Positions 11,107 to 23,600 of a stretch of DNA of 64,000 nt are shown here, piece by piece. The DNA comes from Azorinus chamasolen (Eukaryota > Mollusca > Bivalvia > Cardiida > Solecurtidae). Below the pieces are notes generated by a model that ran no database searches, was not told the origin of the DNA, and worked only from the letters and a program-made list of their open reading frames with translations. How positions within the stretch are numbered: the first letter of the stretch is position 1; each line of letters starts with the position of its first letter. The translations under genes were made by a program, and so were the position numbers. The stretch covers positions 32,554,620 to 32,618,619 of the forward strand of contig OY755240.1 in assembly GCA_963576725.1 (NCBI GenBank), read 5' to 3'.

Positions 11107-13690
11107 AGTCGGTGCATGGCTACTTAATGCAGAGCGAAAGTAATACAGAAAGCGTCTCTAGGGGCGATCAAAATTATGTTCTTTCTTCAAGAAATTACCA
11201 CCTGTTTTAGAAATCCAGAAATATGCTGACACGGAAAAATAACCCATAGCTCTTATCTCTGACGAATGTATAATTATAAGGAAAATGTTGCCTTTCTTTT
11301 TCATGTCAGTATATAATGAAAATCGGATAAGTTTATCAAAATATCTCTGCATATTTTTAATTCACTTCAGCACGTGTATACATCACACATGCAGTCGGTT
11401 CGATCTTTGTTACAGTTCAATTGGGCTAACACGGTATAATAGTTTATTTTTATTTTGTTTTGGAAAAGTCTATGGGAGGAGAAGTCATTGACTGAGTACA
11501 AAGATCATATGATTGGTGTCTGAAATACAACGATGTCAAACATTCTATTTTGTTCATGCCTTTTTTGTTTGTCTTTTAAGTCAACAAGATTTTATAATAT
11601 ACAAAAACATGTATTAAAGCAATACAAAACAATCGCAAAAGCAATAAAATCAGGGGGGCTCATACAATTTGCTAGTCCCTCTAAAGGAAAAATTAGGGAT
11701 AGACGTTCTACATGTATCGACTTATTTCAATAACAATGTGTGATGCGGGGTGTTGGTGTATGTCGGTAGACAAGACCAGGTGATTAAAAATAACAATATG
11801 TATTATTTTTTGTTAATTTATGAACGTAATCAGCAAAATTGTCACGTGAATACACGTTGCGATGAAAATCTGTCAATATGCAGTAAGTTTTGCTGATGCG
11901 CTGTAGACACACAGCGAGTCTATGCTGCAGTACACTTTCCCGCCACGATGGATTAATGATCAGCGGAGTTTAACGGGTAAGCGGCTGGGCCTAGAGGGTC
12001 AAACGGTTAACTACTGTTTGAATTGCACTTTTGTATGGTCCGGCGTGGGTTCGAATCCCCCATTAGCCAAATTCTTTACTTCTCTTTTTTTCTTTTCTTT
12101 GTATAATTCTATTGCGTCAACATATTCCGTCAATATATGCATACTTACAGAAAATTTAGAATCAGTATCAATACTAAATCAATACTAACCTCCTAACCTA
12201 AGTTTATCTGCACCCCATTTATTACGTCAGTCACTAGAAAAGCTTGGTGACTGGATAAAAATGATTTTATTGTCATCAGATAAGACAGTCATATCCGTTT
12301 GAAGGTTAAACACATATACTTGCTATTCATGGTCTATAGTGATCAACTTATGCTCGTATATGCATTAACCCCATTATTGCTTAAAAATTGTCTGCATATA
12401 TTTTTATTTGCATTATTTAATCAATAACTTTTTAATTTGTATTGGAACTATAACACTGTGTGTTTCTCCCGATGCGTTAGGACTGCTGAACGAACTGAAT
12501 TTATTATTAGGTAATAGTTTTTACCATATCTTCGTCGGTCCATCTGTTTTTCACGCCGTCTACTTGAATACGTTTTCAAGATTTTATTCTCCCCGTATTA
12601 TATGGCATATAAACCTTTAGTCTGGTCAGGACGGATCAATGTTTACTTTTGCAAACAGCTTCGACCCAGATGAGACGTGTACCCAATAAAAGATAGATAA
12701 ATCGTGATCACCAGGCTAAAGGTTAAAAGCCCTGAAATGCAGCACAACAGACGTTAGTTTATGTGTATTAGCACGTTGAAACAATGTTTAACCCTTTACC
12801 TGGTGGGTATTTAGGAATATGGACATACTTTCACATAGATAAACACTTGCATGAGTAGGTCTCGGCGAAGTTTAGTTATACTCTGCGTCAATTGACATAA
12901 AAGTATTTACTCCAGTACTTCGAAGACGCCTTTTAGATATGTACATCAGTCAGTGGAACATAAAGATGAATTCGAGTACTTCATTATATCTGAACAGAGA
13001 GTTAAAATTTAACTTTGAAATTTCAGATTACTTTACTAAAGTGTACAATGTCAAATTCAGAATCACGCTAGCAAGAATACGCTTGTCATCACATAATTTA
13101 AGCATTGAAACTGGAAGACACGAAACAATTGAACGAACTCTTAGGAATGTGTACTTTGTAACCTAAATGATGTAGAAGATGAATTTCATTTTAGTTTTGT
13201 TTGTCCGTCCTTTGTTGAATTAAGAGAATGATATATAAAGAAATATTATTTCCGTAGACCAATCATGTATAAACTCATAAATCTGTTGAACCGTACGAAT
13301 GTGAATACGCTAAATAAACTTCCCATATACTGCTCAAAGGCATTTGAAAAGAGAAAACACCTTCTAGAGTATGATTATAGAAGCTGATTAGCAGACGACC
13401 AATACATGTACCATGATTACTTTTGTATACCTTATACAAATGTATACTATTTTCTTTGATAGGCTACTTCCTCCATCTATATCTCTCATTTTCTTAATTT
13501 TTGTTTTATATAATTATTATTACACTTGCTACTCGTATGTTTTTGTGAATTGTATTGTGATGTGACGATGAACTGTAATGTTCAAGTCCTTGAATAAAAG
13601 TATGTTCTGTGTTGTTCTGTTAATCAACACGAACAAACAATTAAACATATTTATACACAGTTTGCTGTACAAAAATTGCCTTAAAGGCAT
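11107..13690. other. Intergenic, sparse; one tRNA-like B box
   Basis: Mostly AT-rich sequence with short chance open frames and no recognised protein. Between 11949 and 12070 lies a possible tRNA pseudogene or SINE head: a good B box (GGTTCGAATCC, 12048-12058) and a GGCT...AGCC acceptor-like pairing, but no convincing anticodon arm. A worn family A core occurs near 12650-12680 (GCAAACAGCTTCGACCCAGA). Confidence 0.4.
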
Positions 13691-13706
13691 TTCAAAGCTC
13701 CTTATA

Positions 13707-14025
13707 TAAGTGAACCCCCCCCCCCCCCCCCCTATATACACAGTATCCAGCTGTGCTGATTGATTCCCTGGAGTGCTCCTGCAGTGTCCAGTCAGGGTCA
13801 ATGACCATGGTTTACGGACATTTGCCCCCCCGGACACTTGCCCCCGGACATTTGCCCCCCTAGTTGGGCATGGGCGGACATTTGCCCCCCCTGGGGTTTT
13901 AGCTTGGGCGGACATTTGCCCCCCCCCCTTGACATATGCCCCCTGTTTGACTTGGGCGGACATTTGCCCCCCCCCCCCCCCTAGCGGTTTTAGCTTGGGC
14001 GGACATTTGCCCCCCTGTTAATTTT
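13707..14025. repeat. C-rich tract and GGACATTTGCCCCC minisatellite
   Basis: A run of about 18 C at 13716-13733 is followed at 13815-14020 by seven or eight irregular copies of (C)GGACATTTGCCCCC, several preceded by TTTTAGCTTGGG. The opposite strand has many runs of four or more G, so quadruplex formation is possible. Open frames here are repeat by-products. Confidence 0.85.
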
Positions 14026-14334
14026 CTCGAGGACGGACCTTTGGTCATTTTTTGCATCATCAGCATCCCTAAAACATTTTACAGGAAGTTGGCCATTTAA
14101 AACAACAAAGTGTTTATATATAAAAATTACCTTCAAATAGCAACTAATCATGCGTGGGGTTTCCCAAGCTTTTACAAACGAATTTAATTGAGGCCTCTAT
14201 TTACCTTTTTTGCAATGATTTTATGCAATTATACCTTGATCCAGGTAGATAGTGCATGGCTGTACACTTTTTGTTTTTGTGTGAAATAACCAATAAAAAT
14301 ATCTTTAAAAAAAAATAACCCTAAAATTCCCTCA
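14026..14334. other. No recognised feature
   Basis: AT-rich DNA without open frames of note, repeats or RNA motifs that I can support. Confidence 0.4.
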
Positions 14335-14650
14335 TATAAACCTGTTTTTACGCATTAGCAAACAGAGTAGACCCAGATCAGACGATTCTACAGTTTTTGT
14401 CAAATCAAAACTTCTCCTTATAGAAATAATGTGTTTTACGCATAAAAATAAGAGTAGACCCAGATCAGACGGCTCCTATAGAAACTGTCTGATCAGGGTC
14501 TGTTCTGTTTGCTTTTGACACAATATAGATTTGATTCTAGTTTTTATCAAAGCTAAAACTTCTCTTTATGGAAATAACATATTTTTACGCATTAGCAAAC
14601 ATAGTAGACCCAGATCAGTTTTTGTCAAAGCAAACAGGGAAAGGGTTAAT
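14335..14650 (+). repeat. Three tandem family A core modules
   Basis: The segment TTTTACGCATTAGCAAACAG, AGTAGACCCAGATCAGAC and TTTTTGTCAAA(T/G)C(A)AAACTTCTC recurs three times at roughly 115-125 bp spacing. The last copy is truncated and ends at GGGAAAGGGTTAA. It looks like local tandem duplication inside one TTAA-type element. Confidence 0.7.
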
Positions 14651-15508
14651 AGGTGTTTAGAAATAATTCTTGCTCTAGGTGTGAATATCTGATAATCAGT
14701 CAATTAAACGGGTCATTAATTTTTTAACAAATGAAATTGAGAAACAGTAACAGTAATTATTAATTGACAATACTTTTGATTAACTTAAATCATTATTTGT
14801 TTTAAAAATCAAATTCAAGTAAATACAATTAATAGCAAGGAGAAAAGTCTTTATCAAACACCTGAATTTCAACTAAATGCCAATAATAAAGACTATATTA
14901 CATGACTCGCATAATCAAAAATATTAAGATAAATGATCATAATGATATTAAATACTTTTTTTCAGTCACATAAATTAACTGCAGAAATAAACATAACATT
15001 ATATAAAGAAATCAAAGATAATCAAACTATCATTTCATTTACCTGTAGATATTTTATCAATAATTCTACTGCATATGACAGACTTGATAATTGACTATTG
15101 ATATCCAGCTGTCCAGCATAGAGCACCCGAAATACACAGCATGGGTCAACATTCCTTTCGAGATGCGCACTGATCTTTACACAAAATGATGTTGAAACAT
15201 AATTTCTGCGATTTTGATGCTCTGCATCAATGATTTTTTTTTGTATGATATATTTGGCTGGTGTTGTTTGGTATCACTGTTCGTCACCGACACCCGGAAT
15301 GATATAGCCGGAGTACGTCCACTTTGAGAAGCGTGGTTGATATTTTCCGCTTCTTTTATTACGTGCTATCATATAACGATGTATGCCATTGTTTGAACTA
15401 CGGTAGCAGGTTTCTACCATCACTTAGCCACTCAAATTTGGCGGAAAACTTCATTAACGAGTGCGGTTATTTGACACGGATATCTTTCAACTGAACTCTC
15501 TAACACTT
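14651..15508. other. Intergenic, AT-rich, no recognised feature
   Basis: Long AT-rich stretch without supported coding potential. Nothing recognisable on either strand. Confidence 0.4.
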
Positions 15509-15680
15509 TAACCTTTTAGTTCACGAATATTTTAATTGGTATTAGTAGAAACTATAGTACGTGCCTATTATTAATTTCATTAGCAAACAGAGCAGAGGCC
15601 CTGATCAGACGGCTTCTACGGGAGCCGTCTAACCCGAGTCTACTTTGTTCGCAAAGGCGCCGTTTTTATGAGGGAAACCC
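15509..15680 (-). mobile_element. Family A element, degraded
   Basis: TTAACCTTTTAGTTCACGAA at one side, core hairpin AGCAAACAGAGCAGAGGCCC ... CGGGAGCCGTCTAACCCGAG, and TTTTTATGAGGGAAA at the other. Ends are mutated. Confidence 0.6.
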
Positions 15681-15961
15681 CCCTGGGTTGCTGTCTTTAA
15701 AATACGTCGTATCAGTGTAGTCAATCGATATTGTGCCAATTTCTGTGTAAATAGAATCATGTTTATTTTTTCACTAATCTTTTTTTTTGAATAGCGGATT
15801 TAAGTCAGTATGTGGATTCATAGCATGTAGGAGAATGGATATACATTACAACTTTACAAGTGTGTTCGGGAAAGTGCAAAGTGTTATTAAGTAGTGTAAA
15901 CTTACAATGTAAATACATGTACATGATCGGCTAAATGAATCGGTAGATCGTGTTTTATGTA
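15681..15961. other. No recognised feature
   Basis: Intergenic AT-rich sequence upstream of the TGAA array; nothing supported. Confidence 0.4.
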
Positions 15962-16955
15962 TATGGATATTAAACGAATGAATGAATGAGTGAATGAATG
16001 AATGAAGGAATACATGAATGAACGAGCGAACGGACGGACGAACGAACGGACAAACAAGCGAACGAACGAATGGATAAATTAATGAATGAATAAATGGATG
16101 AATGAATGAAGAGTGGAATTTTTAACTAAAGTAATTAAAGACTAACTAGAACCAGGTGTTTGAATATGCACACTTATGGATTATGGTTTGCAATATTAAC
16201 TGTTGATAATTACACATGCTTGGTGTAGAAGATAAATGAATTAATTAATTAATGAATGAATGAATGAATCAGTGAGCGAATGAATAAATGAATGAAAATA
16301 TGAATGAATGATTGATTAATTGATTGAATGAATGAATGAATGTACGCATGAATGAATGAATCAGTGAGTGAATGAATAAATGAATGAAAATATGAATGAA
16401 TGAATGAATGAATGAATGAATGAATGAATGAATGAATGAATGAATGAATGAATGAATGAATGAATGAATGAATGAATGAATGAATGAATCAGTGAGTGAA
16501 TGAAGAAATGAATGAAGATATGAATGAGTGAGTGAATGAATGAATGAATGAATGAATCAATCAATCAATCAATCAATGGAAGGATGGATGGACGGACTGA
16601 CGGATGGACGGACGATAACCAAACGAATGAATGAATAATTGAATGAATTAATGACGAATGAAAAAAAGAAAGATTAAATGGATAGATGAATGAATGAATG
16701 AATTAATTAATCAACGAATAAATGAACGATTGAATGAAAAAATGAAAGGGTGAATGAATGAATGAACCAATGAATGCCTAATGAAGAAATGAATGTATGA
16801 TTAAATGAATTAAATAATGAATCAGTGAATGGATGAGTGAATGAATAAATAAAAGAAAGATGGAAGGAAGGGACTATGAATGAAGAAGAAATGAATAAAG
16901 GAATGAATGAATGAATAAATTAATGAATGATTGATTGAACGAAACTACCAGTCAA
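15962..16955. repeat. (TGAA)n tetranucleotide microsatellite region
   Basis: About 1 kb dominated by TGAA/AATGAATG units, with variants such as GGACGAAC near 16025-16065, CAATCAAT near 16555-16575 and GGATGGAC near 16585-16610. The purest stretch is 16395-16488. On the - strand it reads as HSFI repeats; this is not a gene. Confidence 0.95.
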
Positions 16956-17089
16956 TTAAACAAGGTGAGATAAGAGATCCAGATCGGGCCATAACGAATC
17001 GTAGGACTCATCCAACGGCTAACGGGATAGATAAACATAAGGTAAACATAAATTAATTAATATACGAATGAGCAAAGACCTATAGGTCT

Positions 17090-17185
17090 TTGGAATGAAT
17101 GAGTGAGTGAGTGAATGAGTGAATAAATGAATGAATGAATGATGAATGATTGAATGGATGAATGGATGAATGGATGAATGGATGA
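17090..17185. repeat. Second (TGAA)n/(TGAATGGA)n patch
   Basis: GAATGAGTGAGTGAGTGAAT followed by five GGATGAAT units, ending about 430 bp before the PITP start codon. Confidence 0.9.
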
Positions 17186-17613
17186 AATAGTGGCACTAAT
17201 TCAGAGAAATGAATTAATAAAGAAGGAAAGTGTGGTTGAATGCAATTATGATCCGAAGCTCTTCGAAATTCCGAGAGAGAAAAATACAACGATTCTTCTT
17301 CTTCTTCCGATAAAGAGCCGGGATCCTTCCGGGACGTATAACGGCTCTGCGATTTTTATAAGCATACATTTAACTTAAATTCTTAGTTAATATCTTCATC
17401 ATGTGTCTAAACAACGATGAATAGAATTAAAATTAACATTTTGTGTCCTTGAGATGATCAATTATTTTGTTTAAAGGACGGTCAAATTGGTGTCCTATGC
17501 CCTCTCAGTAAACGGAAGTAGATTTTTTATCGAGTACCTGTTCGTGACGTCACAGCGGTCCTCCCAACATTTCTGAAGTTTGTTATTGAGTAATCGTCCG
17601 AAAGAAGGCGACG
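17186..17613 (+). promoter_or_regulatory. Putative PITP promoter / 5' UTR
   Basis: This interval lies between the TGAA repeats and the start codon. It is free of recognisable repeats, and I see no TATA box close to the ATG. The transcription start cannot be located from sequence alone. The upstream part (17186-17400) holds a chance open frame with no recognised similarity. Promoter status is inferred from position and from the CRE-like element. Confidence 0.5.
17545..17552. promoter_or_regulatory. CRE-like palindrome TGACGTCA
   Basis: A perfect 8-bp cAMP-response element palindrome lies 62 bp before the PITP ATG, within TTCGTGACGTCACAGCGG. CREB/ATF proteins bind this motif in animals. Its location in the short repeat-free interval makes a regulatory role plausible, but function is inferred. 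Confidence 0.55.
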
Positions 17614-17636
17614 ATGGGGATCATTATTCACGAATA
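17614..17636 (+). CDS. PITP coding exon 1 (start codon)
   Basis: Encodes MGIIIHE plus two bases of Y8, then a gtaagt-like donor at 17637. The ATG has a strong context (A at -3, G at +4). An in-frame TGA at 17587 lies nine codons upstream, so this is the natural start. The peptide aligns with the family's M-x-x-x-KEYRV start. Intron 1 is 3760 bp. Confidence 0.9.
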
Positions 17637-20600
17637 GTAAGTTTATCGTAAGAATATATTGTTCTTATCTTTATCATCTACCAAACCGGTAATAAAACAA
17701 GTTCATCCAACATAATATTGGTTTGGGTTTTCTCGGTCGGCGTGAACGACATGTGCCATCGATCGCCGTAAATCTCGCCCACCGAAAAGATAAATATGCC
17801 GTAAAGTCATTGTGGATGATTAATCGATGTTGGAAAAAATGCTTTGATTGTTTTGTTCAGATTTGAGTTTGGTTACACAAAGTTTTGGTCCATTTCCCAT
17901 ACATAAACATAGATCTGTCCTAGCCGGTGAACTTTTGGACTGTTCTTTTGACAGCCATAAATAATTGGTATTTCGTATGGGTTCGTATCAATCTGTGTAA
18001 TTTGGTACCACACAGCTTACTTTTTTTGTGAAGGCGTGTTTAAAGTTATGTAAAATAAAACTTGTAGATCAGGGAATCTATGTTTTGTCAGAGACATTCT
18101 CAATTTTCGCAACTTTGCCCTTTCAAAATGAAATGGTGCCGTCTGATAGGGATCTGCCCGTTCGCTTATGGAGTAATATCAAGACACACAGCTGGAACAC
18201 ATTACAATGCAGAAGGAACCCAATGCAGACAAGATATTGCTAGAGTAACCGTGCTGTTTAAGATCATACATAACGTCGGTGCTGGGTTTTAACCCGTTTT
18301 TCTATTGTATACATAAGGAGTTGATTTTAGCTTTTCACTTTCATATATGCTCAAACTGCAATGAATATTGTTAACTATTTTGTTGTGACTATAGTCTGTG
18401 AAGATTACTGAAAAATGATGATGATGGGATCACCTTCTTGACAAGCATTTCACCAATCCATTGTCAGGAGCCATCTAATCAAAGTCTGTTCTATTTGCTA
18501 ATGCAATTATACATGTGATTCTACAGTTTCTTTCTGAGCCTAAAAGTTCTGTGCTTATGTCATTATAAAAAAGAAATAGTCTGATTAACATTAAAGTCGG
18601 TATTTCTTATATGAATATTCAACAGGTAAAGGGTTAATTCGAATTATTCAGCTTTATAACTGGTGGAGAGGAGAGATAAGGTACTCGATCTTAAGACTTA
18701 ACACATTCCCTCATATTGACGCCTTTTGACACCTCTGCAAAAGTCACCTGTTGAAACCATTGTGAATGTGATAAATAGAGCGTTTGCTCCTATAGAAGCA
18801 AATGCTCTATTTATCACAATGGTTATAACCATTTTTCTCTCATATTGACGACTTTTGACGACTCTGTAAAAGTCACTTTGTGTATAGGAGCAAATGCTCT
18901 ATTTATCACAATGGTTTCAAACTACAGAATTCTAAACATTTCCTTTTCTCTAATTAATGTTCCTTTTAGGTAGATTAATTCAAAGAGGTTGTATCTAAAA
19001 ATAGCCTATGAGGGAATGGGTTAAACTACAAAATTCTAAAAAAAATCCTTTTCTTTAGTTAATGCTCCTTTTCGGTAGATTTATTCAAAGAGGTTGGATC
19101 TAAAAATAGCATATGAGGGAATGGGTTAATTTAAAGTCGTTAGGTTACATGTCTGACAAAGAAGAAAGAACTAGTAGTAAAACGGTGGTGGAACGTGAAC
19201 GACCAAGTCAGATCAGATTTCTCTGTTTATTAAATATACCGACGTTTCGGTACTTACAAGTACCTTCTTCAGGGTTACATACATAAAAATATCAAAAGCA
19301 AACTTTACTGAGGTAGGGTTTTTTCGGTGCCTTTCTAGTCACGTGATACGTACTGTGACGTTAAACTGTTGAAGAAAGAAGTACAAATGTATGTGATATG
19401 GTAGGTGATCTTTGTGAAAAGAATTACACAACTTTAAACCCTCAGCTTTGGTTTCATGACACAGCTCACCACTTTACTTGATCGTCTGGCCTTTTTATGC
19501 CCTTTCAGATAGACTAGACCCAGATCAGAAATTCAGACAACTCCAAAGGGACAGAGATCCAGATAAGATACATGAATTAAAACATTTTCAAGAATAGCTT
19601 CTTTATTTCAGATCGAAGAGATGATTCTAAGGAGTTTGGTGGAGAAAATTTTCACCAAACCCTATGTTGCTACCGCTCCTTAGAATCGTCTCTTCGAGTT
19701 TATAGTGGTCACAACATAGGGTTTGATGGAGAAAGGACGATTTTAGTATTTGAATATGCACCTTTATCTGTTGCTCTGAGGAGCTTGCTTGGTTTGCACA
19801 CATGTAGAATGATACAGATCTGCTTTCACAGTGTCCGTCATGGCCAAAAATTCCCTTGTTCATGTGCCATTACAAATTTTTCGTAAAGTCATTATATTAT
19901 AACCCGTCACCTCATGAATAATTATGCAAGAATCTATCACTTCATGAATATTCAGTGACAGCATTTTTGATATGGTACGTTAAAGATCTATGCTGCATAA
20001 ATTTCCGCAAATTTTGCGTTTCGAACTGACTTCAGAATTGGAATCTATGTACCTTAACACTTATTTAACGTTAAACAGCATGGTCAGTAAATGGTTGTTT
20101 GTGTAAAAAAAACACACTAGAAAAATGGATTGCTACGGAAAGTAACGGAATAGCCTTTGCCATTGGCCGGAATCTGTCATAAGACTCAAATTTTTACATA
20201 CCGGAAATAATCATTCGATGTACCTGTATGAGTTAGCTCCCTTTGACTGTTAAATTTGATTGACACCATTGAACGGTATATTTAGCGTATTTGCATGTAA
20301 ATTATATGTGGTTAGATGGGCATATTGCCTTATTTTCCTGAATAAAATCTATTATGTAGGCTAACAACCAGTGTCAGCCATTGTACATGTGGTAACAACC
20401 TAATTAATATTCAAAGTGTTCCGAAATAGAATCAAAGTCATTCAGAACTTGGCCGAAGATGTCAGCTGATTCCCGCACAAAATCCCCGTTTCTAGAAAGG
20501 AGGCTCCTTTTAAAGAATTTAGCAGTATTCGAATAGCGATAATATTTAGCTGAACAAATATATCCTGTCGGAAAATGGGTTGTAAACATTATTTTCATTG

Positions 20601-23600
20601 TATGTATTATTTTGTATACCTGTACAGCTTCTGTTGTTGATTGATTAATACGAAAAATGCGCATAATACATCTTTTACAAGGGAACATTTACCATTGCCA
20701 GAGATTTTTAGAATCAGTTCTATAGTTCTATAACCCTTTCTTCCATGAATATTCATATAAGAAATAACAACATGAATATTAATTAGATTAATTTTTTATA
20801 ATGGCACATGAACACAGGAGTTTTTTGCTATGGCAGAAACTGTATAATCATATCTGTATTATTTTGTAGCAAATAGAACAGACTCTGATCAGATGGCACC
20901 TACAGAAATGGTCCAATCTGGGTCTACTCTGTTTGCAAAGGCGTAGCAAGGTTGTATTTACGGGGTAAAGGGATAAGCAAACAGCAAACCCTGATCAGGT
21001 GACTCCTACACGAACAGTCTGATCTGGGTCTACTCTGCTTGCGAATGTATCACAAAAGGCATTTCTATGAGGTAAAGGGTTAACTGAATTTTATCAAGTA
21101 AGGCATTACAAATGTAATCTTAACCCTTCGCTTGCTATTCACGTCAATATACCTACCTGTAAATAGTGAATACAGTCAATACCCAGATGAGACAGCTGCA
21201 GGAGCTGTCTCATCAGGGTCTGCACTATTTTCAAGTTGATTGTGCAAACAGTGCACTCCACAGCAGTGATTGCACAGCGAAATACTTGTACACAGTGAAG
21301 ATATATGTAATTATACAACAGGGCATGGGTAAAGAAGGAGAAATGTATTTTAAAATTCAGCAAGAGAAGAGTTAATGTGGTTTCTTTCTCTTTCAGTCGT
21401 GTGGTACTGAATATGACAGTGGAAGAGGTAAGTAGTACTAAGAACACGCAATGTCTCACAGCTACCAGCTCCGATCGGTCTGCAACCCAGAAATGTTTTA
21501 TGTAATTAGCATGTGCTCATTTCCTCTAACAACATACAGGGATTCTGCTCTTTTAAATTTGTGGTAGTTTCGTCTAACGGCCAGTTTGTAATCGTATTTT
21601 GTTAGTAAGACAACACGATTTATATTTTGTTAGTAAGACAACACGTTTTAGATTAACTTTAAGATATAAATACATGTATAGCGATTTAACCATGATTGAA
21701 AAAACGTCAACTTTGATGCACAGGTGCCCTTCGCATGCTATGTCTCAACAATAACAACTCCATCACAAATACATTATTTTTTTAATCACATGTCATAAGT
21801 ATCTAAAGTATCTAAGTATCTATAAAAAATTGTTCGCGAGACTTCCCTGCTTTATATACATGTAATAAGTAAAAGGTTTTTTCAACTCCGGCGGAAATCT
21901 GTTAAAAAATCGATGGGTTAATTCACTGCGATTGTCCTTGAAAGCTTATTTGACCACTGATTTCCATAAACTGTGTCTCATTTATCAAAGAAATCATCAC
22001 TCTTGATGAGCAGTCATCTATTTTTTCTTAGAATATTAACACGCTTTTACAACGAGTCGCCAAAGTGACAACCAACCCCTCTAGGACACAGGTTGACTTT
22101 GAGGTTCGAAATAGAAATAGGGTATAATTCAAGTCGAATCACCATATAACTGGTCTATAAGGTATTGCCCCGGTCTGATAGCATGAATGGATACTGTGTA
22201 TTCACAAATTTCTTCAAATAATATTTTTCTAAAAATCTCTACAAGCTTGATATTGATATTGGCGAAAGTCATTACTTTCGGTTTGTTACTTCAAGTGTTG
22301 AAGCCAAGGACAACCGGATCAAGTAGCAGGGGATAGCCGTGCAGTATAATCTAGCTGTTCGAGAAAAAAAAAAAAAATTCATGAATTTTTTTTTTGGGTT
22401 GGGTCAGAAAACTATCTTTTGGTATGTTTTTGATACTTAAAATGACATGTGATTAAAAAAATAATGTATTTGTGATGGACTTGTTGTTGTTGAGACATAG
22501 CATGCGAAGGGCACCTGTGGTTTGATGTACAATTAGTTCATGTGAGGAAGCCTTCCAGCTGGCTTGTGGTAGGTCAGTGGTTCTATAGTCCAGCAAAATT
22601 CACCTGACATTGCTGGCCTCTATTATCATAATTTCACACTACGCTGGGTTTCTATAATATCTTCAGTAGTCTCCGTGAATTATTTATACGAGAATGTACA
22701 TGGTATATCCAGGTATACCAGACAAGACGAGACTGTAGCTCACATGATATCATAGAGGATTTATAATTATTTTTCCATACAGTCAGGTGTTCAAACCCCA
22801 TGTGATCCTCAAAAATATTTTTTTAAACATTTTTCGATTGATTATATCGCCGCAAATGAAGTTTGAGAGGGGGTATATAACATAATAAGAGTCAGTGGGT
22901 TGGTTGGTTGAACTGTCTGTCTGTCTGTCTGTCTGTGGCACAACCTGGCACAGTGAACACTATTGGTCACAATTTTAGTCCAATCTTCATGAAATGATTG
23001 TCTTGATAAAATCTTGGACAAGTTTGAAAGTGGGTCACATGGAGTCAAAAACTAGGTCACTAGGTCAGATAGTAGGAAAACCTTGTGAGCACTTTAGAGG
23101 TCACATTTTAGCCAAATCTTCTTGAAACTAGGTAAGAATGTTTTTCTTAATAAAATCTTAGATGATTGTAAAAGTGGGTCATGTGGGGCTAAAAACTAGG
23201 TCACTAGGTCAAATAGTAGAAAAACCTTGTGAACACTCTAGAGGTCAAATTTGTAACCGAATCTTCATCAAACTTTGTCAGAATGATTGTTTTGATAAAA
23301 TTTGGGATGAGTTTGAAAGTGGGTCATGTGGCCTCAAAAACTAGGTAACTAGGCCAAACAGTAGAAAAACCATGTCAACACTCTAGTGGTCACATTTTTG
23401 GTCCAATCTTCATGAAACTTGGTCAGAATGATTGTCTTGATAAAATCTCGGACAAGTTCGAAAGTGGGTTATGTCAGGTCAAAAACTAGGTCACTAGGCA
23501 GTCTAGGCCAAATTGTGGAAACAATTTATGAACATTCTAGAGGTCACATTTGTAGCCGAATCTTCATGAAACTTTTTCAGAATGATTGTTTTGATAAAAT

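Noticed and set aside
11949..12070. Functional tRNA gene
   Set aside because: Good B box but no convincing D or anticodon arms; at best a tRNA pseudogene or SINE head.
16361..16564. (HSFI)n open frame on the - strand
   Set aside because: Translation of the TGAA microsatellite; no gene features.
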